Below, piece by piece: positions 1 to 5,311 of a DNA stretch of 5,991 nt. This DNA is from ZC4RG17 sp035304485. GTDB lineage: Bacteria > Actinomycetota > Acidimicrobiia > Spongiisociales > ZC4RG35. The position numbers were made by a program, and so were the translations under genes. Each line of letters opens with the position of its first letter. The stretch's first letter is position 1. Under the pieces are notes generated by a model. The model was not told the DNA's origin. It saw nothing but the letters and a program-made list of their open reading frames with translations, and did not search any database. The stretch covers positions 1 through 5,991 of the forward strand of contig DATGPZ010000026.1 in the NCBI GenBank assembly GCA_035304485.1. The letters are read 5' to 3'.

Positions 1-2
1 AG

Positions 3-479
3 AAACCGGAGAACCTGACCGTGATGGGCGACTCGGCCGGTGGGGGGATGGCGCTGTCGTTGGTGCAGCAGGCGGTGGCCCGGGGCCACGCACAGCCCAG
101 GCAGACCGTGTTGTTGTCTCCCTGGCTCGACCTGACGCTCCGAAATCCTTCGATTGCAGAGAGAGAGGTCGTCGATCCGGTGCTCGCGTCAGTCGGGCTG
201 CGGGTGGCGGCCGGATGGTGGGCTGGGGGCGACGATCCCGCATCACCGGTCCTCAGCCCGATCAACGGCTCCCTGAAGGGGATCGGGCCCGTTCTCGTGG
301 CGATCGGGACCGACGATCTCCTCCACCCCGACACCGTCGTCTTCCGGGATCGGGCCCGGGCCGCCGGCATCGACATCGAGTTCGTCGAGGAAGAAGGGGC
401 CGCCCACCTCTTCATGTTGATGCCGATTCCCGAGGCGAAGCCGGTGATCGATCGCCTCGTCGAGCGTCTCCAGGGGTGA
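3..479 (+). CDS. Alpha/beta hydrolase (HSL / fold-3 family), 5'-truncated
   Basis: This is the C-terminal part of a serine hydrolase. The reading frame is open from base 3 to the TGA at 477-479, and the true start lies left of the window. The GTG and ATG at 21-26 sit inside the conserved core, so they are not the start. Counting from base 3, the nucleophile elbow GDSAGG puts the catalytic Ser at residue 11, the acid is the second Asp of GTDDLLHPD (about residue 105), and the His is in GAAHLF (about residue 135). The segment LLSPWLDLTL followed by a PS motif is typical of the hormone-sensitive-lipase-like branch (alpha/beta hydrolase fold-3), which hydrolyses carboxylic esters or lactones. About 158 residues are visible, roughly half the usual 300 or so. 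The lost part should carry the HGGG oxyanion-hole motif. Substrate cannot be predicted. The gene converges on the MOSC gene with a 50-base gap. Confidence 0.9.
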   Translation, partial: KPENLTVMGDSAGGGMALSLVQQAVARGHAQPRQTVLLSPWLDLTLRNPSIAEREVVDPVLASVGLRVAAGWWAGGDDPASPVLSPINGSLKGIGPVLVAIGTDDLLHPDTVVFRDRARAAGIDIEFVEEEGAAHLFMLMPIPEAKPVIDRLVERLQG

Positions 480-529
480 GCGGGTCGGTGCGGGGCTGGT
501 CGGCTGGCGTCCCGAACGGGTCGAGTCGC

Positions 530-1072
530 TCAGACGGGCTGTAGCGGACGATGCGGGGGAGAGGGGGGCATCGCCCGGATCCGGTCACCGGGTCGGACGA
601 TCCCTTCACTCACCACTACTCCCATGATCCCGGCCTTGCGGATGAGATTCCCCTCGTCGTCCCGATCGAGGACCGCAGCCATGAGACCTCGTTGAAGGCC
701 GTCCAGTTGCCGGCACGGATTGCGCAGGCCGGTCACCTCGACGATGGCGTCACCTCCGATGTGGAGGTGGGCGCCGGTCGGAAGCGAGAGCAGGTCGATA
801 TCCCGGGTCGTGATGTTCTCACCCATCTCGCCCGGTTCCACGCTGAATCCGGCGGCTCGAAGCTCGTCGAGCAACTCGGATTGGATCAAGTGCACTTGGC
901 GAAGATTGGGCTGGGTCGGATCCTTGGCGACTCTGGACCGATGCTTGACGTACTCACCCAGGTGGGCGTCTCCTTCTACTCCGAGTCCTGCCAGGAGACG
1001 GATCGATGGACGGTGGTCCTTGCTGAAGGCGTGGCTCTCGTGCGAGGCGACGGCGGTGACAGTTGGTGGCAT
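530..1072 (-). CDS. MOSC domain-containing protein
   Basis: The product is 180 residues and nearly all of it is one MOSC (molybdenum cofactor sulfurase C-terminal) domain. Visible landmarks in order are AVASHESHAFSK (residues 7-18), GVEGDAHLG (31-39), VKHRSRV (42-48), PNLRQVHLI (55-63), PGEMGENITT (80-89), LLSLPTGAHL (94-103), TGLRNPCRQLD (114-124) and RKAGIMGVVV (145-154). Cys120 in the GLRNPC motif is the conserved cysteine proposed in MOSC proteins to carry sulfur. These small stand-alone MOSC proteins are thought to act in sulfur transfer or in handling molybdenum-cofactor-type ligands, but this subgroup has no firmly assigned reaction. The ATG at 1070-1072 fits the family's N-terminus, though the ribosome binding site is weak. 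It lies 36 bases downstream of the mscS remnant on the same strand, so the two may once have formed an operon. The protein looks complete. Confidence in the domain is high, in function low. Confidence 0.92.
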   Translation of the reverse strand: MPPTVTAVASHESHAFSKDHRPSIRLLAGLGVEGDAHLGEYVKHRSRVAKDPTQPNLRQVHLIQSELLDELRAAGFSVEPGEMGENITTRDIDLLSLPTGAHLHIGGDAIVEVTGLRNPCRQLDGLQRGLMAAVLDRDDEGNLIRKAGIMGVVVSEGIVRPGDRIRAMPPSPPHRPLQPV

Positions 1073-1108
1073 GGATCTGGTCGAGCGTAATGAGCCGCGC
1101 CCAGCCTC

Positions 1109-1656
1109 TCACTGCGTTGTGGCTCCTCGATCTCGTGGGTCGTCTTCGGATGGAGGTGATCTGCGAGCGGGGAAGGCAGTTTCGCCGTCGATCCGGACCG
1201 GCAGTTCTGGCGGCACGGCGAGATCGATGCCATGTGCGTGGAGCCGAGCGGCGATTCTCTCTTGAAGGTCGCTCAGCACCGGCCAGAGGTCGTCGTGGCG
1301 TACGGTCGGCTGGGCCTGGAACACCACCCTTCGGTCCCGAGTCGCAGCACCACGACTTCGGGTGGTGGCGTGTCGAGCACTCGTCCGTCTGCCGCCACCT
1401 CCGTGAGGATCAGGTCCCGCACCCGCGCCAAGTCCTCGCCATACGAGACCGTGATGTCGATCGGCGCCCAGTGGATTCCGGTCCGGGAGTGATTGACCAC
1501 ACCGGCGTTTTGAATGGCTCCATTCGGCAGCGAAGCCACCGAGTGGTCGAACTGGCGGACGACGGTGTTGAACAACTGGATGTCCTCCACCACCCCGCGA
1601 ATCTCCATCGTCTCGATGTCGTCGCCCAGCTGGAAGGGGCGGAAGATGATGAAGAT
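1109..1656 (-). pseudogene. mscS-type mechanosensitive channel remnant (N-terminus lost, frameshifted)
   Basis: Only the cytoplasmic C-terminal half of a small-conductance mechanosensitive channel remains. The frame opens after an in-frame TAG (1657-1659) with IFIIFRPFQLGDDIE, the end of the pore helix and start of the beta domain. It continues through the internal ATG at 1608 with GVVEDIQLFNT, SLPNGAIQNAGVVNHSR and ITVSYGEDL, then reads VVVLRLG and loses the family pattern. In the -1/+2 related frame the expected C-terminus resumes at once with RRVVFQAQPTVRHDDLWPVL and ERIAARLHAHGIDLAVPP, ending at the TGA at 1109-1111. Restoring one G in the GGG run (CCC at 1336-1338 on the + strand) gives a continuous LGDRRVVFQ. 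About 182 residues survive, aligning from about residue 129 of E. coli MscS (286 residues). All membrane helices are missing, so no channel can form. The shift could be a sequencing error, but the missing membrane region could not. Confidence 0.85.
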
Positions 1657-1673
1657 CTAGAGGGTTGTCGTGT

Positions 1674-2489
1674 TCACAGGCCTGCCTTGTCGACGGCATA
1701 GGTGGCCTGTTCGGTCGTGAACCCTTCGTATTCGAGCTGATCGATCAGACGGGAACGGGAGAATCCCGACAACTCCAGGTAGGCCTCGGCGGATTTCCAG
1801 GCCTGCTCGTTCCAGTCGACGATGAGCGAATCGACTCCGTAAGTCGCCTGCTCGGGAGTGAACCCTTCGTATTCGAGCTGATCGATGAGGCCTGAGCGAG
1901 AGAAGGCCATGTAGTCGAGGTATGCTTCCGCCGACTTCAGCGCTTGTGCGTTCCAATCGACATCCAGGCGGTCGACGGCCGTGGTGGCTTCGGATGTCGA
2001 GTACCCCTCGTATTCGAGCTGATTGATCAAGCCGTCGCGGGAGAACGCTGTGAAAGCGAGGTAGGCCTCAGCCGATCTGATGGCGTTTTCTTCAGCCCGA
2101 GTGAATTGGCTCTCGGTGGTTGTAGTCGTCGAGGCGGTTGTGGTGGTGGTGGTGGGTGGCGCCGTTGAGGTCGTTGTCGATGTCGAGGTCGTCGTTGTGA
2201 CACCCGCTTCTGCAAGGGCGTCCTCAACCTCGTCCTCCGTTGCCGGCGGGGCAGCGCTCTCAGGGCTCTCTTGTAGAGTCGTTGTCGGTTGGACCTTGGT
2301 TGTCGTCGGTGATTCGACCGTGGTTGGCGTCGCCGCAGTGGCCTCGACGTTTTCGTCCGGATCACCGCCCAAGGCGGCAGCGATGACGATCAATGCCCCG
2401 AATCCAATGGCGAGCTTGCCGAGCAGTGAGCGGTTCTTCCACCATCCCAGTGGGTCCCGTGACTCGGTCGTGTGGTCGGGTTCTCTCAA
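1674..2489 (-). CDS. Membrane-anchored protein with three Lipoprotein_Ltp repeats
   Basis: Read from the TTG at 2489, the product is 271 residues. It has a short hydrophilic N-terminus containing WWKNR, one hydrophobic segment (about residues 22-41), a Thr/Ser/Pro-rich linker (about 43-126), and three tandem repeats at 139-185, 186-232 and 233-271. Each repeat follows SAEAYL..xxFSRxGLIxQLEYEGF..EQATYAVD, and the first two add VDWNxQAxK. This matches the Pfam family Lipoprotein_Ltp (PF07553). The founding member, Ltp of Streptococcus phage TP-J34, blocks injection of superinfecting phage DNA. No lipobox cysteine is present, so anchoring is probably by the transmembrane helix with repeats outside. 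An ATG at 2591 is in frame, but the extra 34 residues are not protein-like and lack the spaced GGAG found before the TTG. The third repeat ends at AVDKAGL, short of the VDWN segment. It may be a natural end or a clipped one. The role here (phage exclusion, surface or wall function) is unproven. Confidence 0.85.
   Translation of the reverse strand: MREPDHTTESRDPLGWWKNRSLLGKLAIGFGALIVIAAALGGDPDENVEATAATPTTVESPTTTKVQPTTTLQESPESAAPPATEDEVEDALAEAGVTTTTSTSTTTSTAPPTTTTTTASTTTTTESQFTRAEENAIRSAEAYLAFTAFSRDGLINQLEYEGYSTSEATTAVDRLDVDWNAQALKSAEAYLDYMAFSRSGLIDQLEYEGFTPEQATYGVDSLIVDWNEQAWKSAEAYLELSGFSRSRLIDQLEYEGFTTEQATYAVDKAGL
1677..2075 (-). repeat. Three tandem 141-bp coding repeats (two full, one 117 bp)
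   Basis: The units are 1935-2075, 1794-1934 and 1677-1793 and encode the three Ltp domains. The unit facing the C-terminus and the middle one share an identical 29-base block (1717-1745 and 1858-1886, exactly 141 bases apart). The first unit is more diverged there. Period and phase keep the reading frame, so unit gain or loss would change domain number without breaking the protein. The near identity suggests fairly recent duplication or gene conversion between the last two units. Confidence 0.85.
2112..2198 (-). repeat. Low-complexity Thr-codon tract (linker of the Ltp-repeat protein)
   Basis: This stretch encodes residues 98-126, which are almost entirely Thr with some Ser, Ala and Pro. On the plus strand it includes five consecutive TGG triplets (2141-2155). 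Slippage of whole triplets would change linker length in frame. Thr/Pro-rich linkers of this kind usually span the cell wall in actinobacterial surface proteins and are often glycosylated. Neither point can be shown here. Confidence 0.75.
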
Positions 2490-3118
2490 TGTGATGCTCC
2501 GATGTCGATTTGGTCGCCAAGCTCCACCGCTATTCGAGGAGGCTTGACCCCTGCAGGTGCAACGTTGGGAATGACCCGTGGGGGAGTCCACGATGCGGTG
2601 CGCGGGCTATTGCACTTCGGCTCGGGGAACAACATCCTTGAACGGGATGGGTCGTTCGCCCCTGGCCGAGGTGTCTCTCAGTCCTTGAATCAACCGGCGT
2701 CCAAGTTGGAGTGGCCGGAGTTCGCTGGCTCCTCCTGCGGTTGCCGTACACCCGGCGATGAACCGGCATTGCCTGATTTCGATCACACCTCCGGGTGAGT
2801 TGCTGTGTCCCGCCGGGGTGATGACAGGAGCGGCATCCATCCATATCTGACCCGGCGGCTCTGTCGCTGGTGATGTCTGCCCTTTTCACACCGGCGTGCT
2901 TGTCGCCATCTGTGGGAGCTGAGAGGGAGCCGTGTCGCTCCGCAAGCCATCACGTTCGCCGTCTCGGTGGGCTGGCGCTGTGGACCTTGGGTGGTCATGG
3001 ATCGGTTCCCCAGCCGCCCCCGCTTCGAGGCGGTGTTGGCGACGGTCATACCGGGATTGCATGGTGCCACGATCCTCCTCCTCCCACCGATGCTGAGGAG
3101 TCGAGGCGCGGGAGTCCC
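2490..3118. other. About 630 bases without a supported gene
   Basis: The stretch lies between two minus-strand genes, upstream of the Ltp-repeat gene and downstream of padR. Open frames occur on both strands (for example 2607-2840 on the minus strand and 2870-3277 on the plus strand). Their translations show no recognisable motif, membrane segment or convincing ribosome binding site, and the plus-strand frame runs into the antisense of padR. I found no tRNA T-arm signature, no rRNA, tmRNA, SRP RNA or RNase P core motif, and no remains of the missing mscS membrane helices. One 7-base inverted repeat (CACCCGG at 2749-2755, CCGGGTG at 2791-2797) has a 35-base loop and is weak. The Ltp-repeat gene's promoter should be near 2500-2600, but no clear -35/-10 pair stands out. 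Confidence 0.55.
2497..2500 (-). promoter_or_regulatory. Ribosome binding site that fixes the TTG start of the Ltp-repeat gene
   Basis: On the minus strand GGAG lies 7 bases before the TTG at 2489. The in-frame ATG at 2591 has no comparable site. This supports the shorter 271-residue protein, whose N-terminus then leads directly into the membrane segment. Confidence 0.6.
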
Positions 3119-3646
3119 CTACGAATAGCGACGTTCGAGATCTTCGAGGTAGGCGGTTGCCGCCGCCGCGTTGTGGCGACGCCAGAGTTCGACCGGATCG
3201 CCGGCTTCCGCTCCGTTGAGAGCGCTCAGGGTCGGTTCGAGGGCGCGGCGCTGGCTCCGGATCAAATCGAGCGGTGATCTCGAGGAGCGACGAAGCAGGG
3301 CGAGCTTGAGGAGGAACTCGATGCGGAGATCGCGGACATGACTGACGGGGTGAGCGAGCCACTGATCGAGGAGGCGGCGGCCGGGCCGGGTGATGCGATG
3401 GATGACCCGGTTGGGCCCGGCGTCGCCCTTCTCGGTGGAGATCGGTTCAGCACAGCCGGCCTCGACGAGTCGGTCCAGGGCTCGATAGACCAGGGGCCGG
3501 CGGACCGTCAGCACCCGCCCCAGTCCCCCTTCTGGTGCCAGCTCCTTGGAGACGGCAAAACCGTGGCTTGGCCCTTCGGCCAGGATGCCGAGGACGGCGT
3601 ATTCGGTGGTCGAAAGACGCGCTGTGGGAGTGGTGTCTCGCGGCAT
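3119..3646 (-). CDS. PadR-family transcriptional regulator
   Basis: The product is 175 residues. Residues 11-95 form a PadR winged helix: LSTTEYAVLGILAEGPSHGF (11-30) is the hallmark first helices, RPLVYRALDRLVEAGCAEP (50-68) is the recognition helix and turn, and the wing follows with RVIHRITRPGRRLLDQWL (80-97). Residues 98-175 form the helical C-terminal part used for dimerisation, with LRIEFLLKLALL and LEDLERRY. PadR proteins are usually dimeric repressors that release DNA on binding a small ligand, often controlling a neighbouring gene. The ATG at 3644-3646 fits the family length. The gene is transcribed away from modABC with an 85-base spacer holding an inverted repeat, so control of modABC and of itself is a reasonable inference. 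The ligand is unknown. The stop is TAG at 3119-3121. Confidence 0.92.
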   Translation of the reverse strand: MPRDTTPTARLSTTEYAVLGILAEGPSHGFAVSKELAPEGGLGRVLTVRRPLVYRALDRLVEAGCAEPISTEKGDAGPNRVIHRITRPGRRLLDQWLAHPVSHVRDLRIEFLLKLALLRRSSRSPLDLIRSQRRALEPTLSALNGAEAGDPVELWRRHNAAAATAYLEDLERRYS

Positions 3647-3683
3647 GCTCGACTCTCAGGTTGCAGGCACCGTTCGAGCCTCC

Positions 3684-3724
3684 ATATTCTCACTGCTACC
3701 CGTCAGTAGTCACATTGAGAATAT
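3684..3724. promoter_or_regulatory. Spaced inverted repeat in the padR/modA divergent spacer, candidate operator
   Basis: ATATTCTCA (3684-3692) and TGAGAATAT (3716-3724) are perfect 9-base inverted copies. Extending inward to 3684-3695 / 3713-3724 gives 11 matches of 12. Arm centres are 32 bases apart, about three helical turns, placing both arms on the same DNA face. The AT-rich arms stand out in GC-rich surroundings. The right arm ends 7 bases before the modA ATG, so bound protein would block transcription or translation initiation. The site differs from the ATGT-N8-ACAT pattern seen for some PadR proteins, so the assignment to the neighbouring regulator is inference. No ModE-type site was recognised. 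Confidence 0.5.
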
Positions 3725-3731
3725 TGGAGAG

Positions 3732-4502
3732 ATGGAGATCAGGTCCACTTCGGTCGCGATGCTGCTCGTCGTGCTGACCACGGCTGCATGTGGCGGGCCG
3801 AAAGCCGCACCGATCGGTGCGGGTTCTGAGGGTGAGGTTCTGGTGTCCGCGGCGGCCTCGTTGTCCGAGGCGTTTGCGGTCGTCGAGGCCGAGTTCGAAG
3901 CCGCCAATCCAGGTGTGGATGTGATCCTGAATCTGGGTCCGAGCTCGGGGCTCCGAGAACAGATCCTCGAGGGTGCGCCTGCCGACGTCTATGCCTCCGC
4001 CAACACCTCGAACATGGACCAGCTGGCCGAGGCCGGTGAGGTGGACGGGCAACCGCGCATCTTCGTCCGCAACTTCCTCCAGATCGCCGTTCCGCCGGGA
4101 AATCCGGCCGACGTCGCCGGCTTGGAGGACTTCGGACGAGATGAGCTGTTGATCGGGCTGTGTGCCGAGGATGTCCCTTGCGGCGACTTCGCCCGGCGAG
4201 CTCTGGAGAAGGCGGGAGTGACGCCGGCGATCGACACGAACGAGACCGACGTCGAGGCCCTCCGCACGAAGATCGAGGAGGGGGAGCTAGACGCCGGGAT
4301 AACCTACGTCACGGACGTGGCCTCCGCAGACGGAGCCGTGGAGGGGATCGACATCCCGGAGGATCAGAACGTGGTGGCCGAGTATCCGATCGCTGTCCTC
4401 GCCAACGCACCGAACCCCGAGGCGGCGACCGCCTTCGTCGATTTCGTTGTCTCTCCGGAAGGTCAGGCGATCATGACCAGCTACGGGTTCGTCTCACCTT
4501 GA
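3732..4502 (+). CDS. modA: Molybdate ABC transporter, substrate-binding lipoprotein
   Basis: ModA captures molybdate outside the membrane and delivers it to ModB. The protein is 256 residues from the ATG at 3732, close to the 257 of E. coli ModA. It starts with a short signal sequence ending in the lipobox LTTAAC (Cys20), so it should be a lipid-anchored binding protein. Family marks in order are EVLVSAAASLSEAF (35-48), NLGPSSGLREQILEGAPADVYASA (67-90, the oxyanion-binding Ser loop and the GAPAD motif), LIGLCAEDVPCGDFARR (140-156), DAGITYVTDV (187-196, the binding Tyr region) and VVSPEGQAIMTSYGF (239-253). Cys144 and Cys150 may pair. An in-frame ATG at 3546 lies inside antisense padR sequence and is rejected. 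The nearest purine stretch, GGAGA at 3726-3730, is only one base from the ATG, so initiation may be leaderless or unusual. The stop overlaps the modB start. Tungstate transport is possible, but the motifs favour ModA. Confidence 0.93.
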   Translation: MEIRSTSVAMLLVVLTTAACGGPKAAPIGAGSEGEVLVSAAASLSEAFAVVEAEFEAANPGVDVILNLGPSSGLREQILEGAPADVYASANTSNMDQLAEAGEVDGQPRIFVRNFLQIAVPPGNPADVAGLEDFGRDELLIGLCAEDVPCGDFARRALEKAGVTPAIDTNETDVEALRTKIEEGELDAGITYVTDVASADGAVEGIDIPEDQNVVAEYPIAVLANAPNPEAATAFVDFVVSPEGQAIMTSYGFVSP

Positions 4503-5311
4503 CTTCCCCGCAGATCCGTCGACGCCGCGCCATTGAACGGCCGCCGGCACTGCTCGTGGCTCTCGGATCCTTGGGCTTGGCTCTTTTCCTACTGCCCTTC
4601 GCAGGTTTGGTCGGGCGGCTGCCCTGGTCGAACCTGCTGGAGTTGCTGTCGAGTGATGTGGTCACCGATGCCCTCCGGCTGTCGCTGATCACGTCGATTT
4701 CTGCGACAGCGATCGCCCTCGTCCTCGGGATCCCTTTGGCTTGGCTCTTGGCGAGGGTCGACTTCCCCGGTCGGTCGTTGGTTCGCGGCGTGGTGACCTT
4801 GCCGCTCGTCCTGCCGCCTGTCGTCGGCGGCGCCGCGCTTCTGTTCGCCCTGGGTCGCCGCGGCCTCGTCGGCCAGCCACTGGAAGAAATCACCGGCCTG
4901 GTCCTGCCGTTTTCGACATGGGGCGCGATCCTCGCCACCACATTCGTCGCCATGCCGTTCCTCGTTATCACCGTGGAGGCGGCCCTGCGCAACCTGGACC
5001 GCCGCTATGAGGGCGCCGCCGCCACTCTGGGAGCGAGGAAGTGGACGGTGCTGCGCCGGGTCACTCTGCCGATGATCGCCCCATCGCTCGTGGCGGGAAT
5101 CGTCCTCACCTGGGCCCGAGCCTTCGGCGAATTCGGAGCCACGATCACCTTCGCCGGAAACCTCCAGGGGCGCACCCAGACCCTGCCCCTCGCTGTCTTC
5201 GTCGCCCTCGAGAGTGAACGGGACTTGGCGGTGGCGATCAGCTTCGTGATGGTTCTGGTGTCGCTGGTCGTGTTGATCGCGCTGCGGGACCGCTGGTGGA
5301 AAGCGCTTTGA
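4499..5311 (+). CDS. modB: Molybdate ABC transporter, permease
   Basis: This is the integral membrane subunit that forms the molybdate channel as a dimer and docks on ModC. From the TTG at 4499 it is 270 residues: a basic N-terminus (IRRRRAIERP, 6-15) and about six hydrophobic segments near 18-38, 58-85, 99-119, 138-158, 194-214 and 243-263. The binding-protein-dependent transport signature EAA loop is plain at 161-191, with AALRNLDRRYEGAAATLGA then RRVTLP. This is where the ATPase couples. LPLVLPPVVGG (101-111) and the RAFGEFGATITFAGN stretch (207-221) are typical of ModB. The TTG start is chosen because TTGA makes a 4-base overlap with the modA stop and keeps the whole first helix. The longer open frame beginning at 4160 is modA sequence in another frame. 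No good ribosome binding site precedes the TTG, which fits coupled reinitiation. The end likewise overlaps modC by TTGA. Confidence 0.95.
   Translation: MTSPQIRRRRAIERPPALLVALGSLGLALFLLPFAGLVGRLPWSNLLELLSSDVVTDALRLSLITSISATAIALVLGIPLAWLLARVDFPGRSLVRGVVTLPLVLPPVVGGAALLFALGRRGLVGQPLEEITGLVLPFSTWGAILATTFVAMPFLVITVEAALRNLDRRYEGAAATLGARKWTVLRRVTLPMIAPSLVAGIVLTWARAFGEFGATITFAGNLQGRTQTLPLAVFVALESERDLAVAISFVMVLVSLVVLIALRDRWWKAL
5295..5300 (+). promoter_or_regulatory. Ribosome binding site supporting the modC TTG start
   Basis: GGTGGA lies 7 bases before the TTG at 5308, inside the last codons of modB. An alternative in-frame GTG at 5296 would add only four residues (MESA) and has a weaker upstream sequence, so the TTG that overlaps the modB stop is preferred. 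Confidence 0.45.

Noticed and set aside
480..529. Bidirectional terminator between the convergent hydrolase and MOSC genes
   Set aside because: Only a 4-base stem (CCCG/CGGG) is visible, with no T-tract.
551..1090. 179-residue plus-strand open frame
   Set aside because: It is the antisense of the MOSC gene, whose minus-strand translation shows clear family motifs. The plus-strand translation shows none.
1677..2075. Possible CRISPR-like or non-coding repeat array
   Set aside because: The 141-base units are contiguous, in frame and encode a known protein repeat, with no unique spacers.
2080..2547. 155-residue plus-strand open frame rich in valine
   Set aside because: Antisense of the Thr-codon linker of the Ltp-repeat protein. 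The valine runs are complements of Thr codons.
2490..2591. N-terminal extension of the Ltp-repeat protein from the ATG at 2591
   Set aside because: The extra 34 residues look non-coding, and the TTG at 2489 has a well-spaced GGAG.
2749..2797. 7-base inverted repeat CACCCGG / CCGGGTG as a terminator or RNA hairpin
   Set aside because: The loop is 35 bases, there is no T-tract, and such short GC-rich pairs are expected by chance here.
2607..2840. 77-residue minus-strand open frame
   Set aside because: No family motif, no ribosome binding site and no clear codon bias. Kept only as a weak candidate inside the gene-free stretch.
3546..3731. N-terminal extension of modA from the ATG at 3546
   Set aside because: It would overlap padR in antisense and bury the lipoprotein signal sequence in the middle of the protein.
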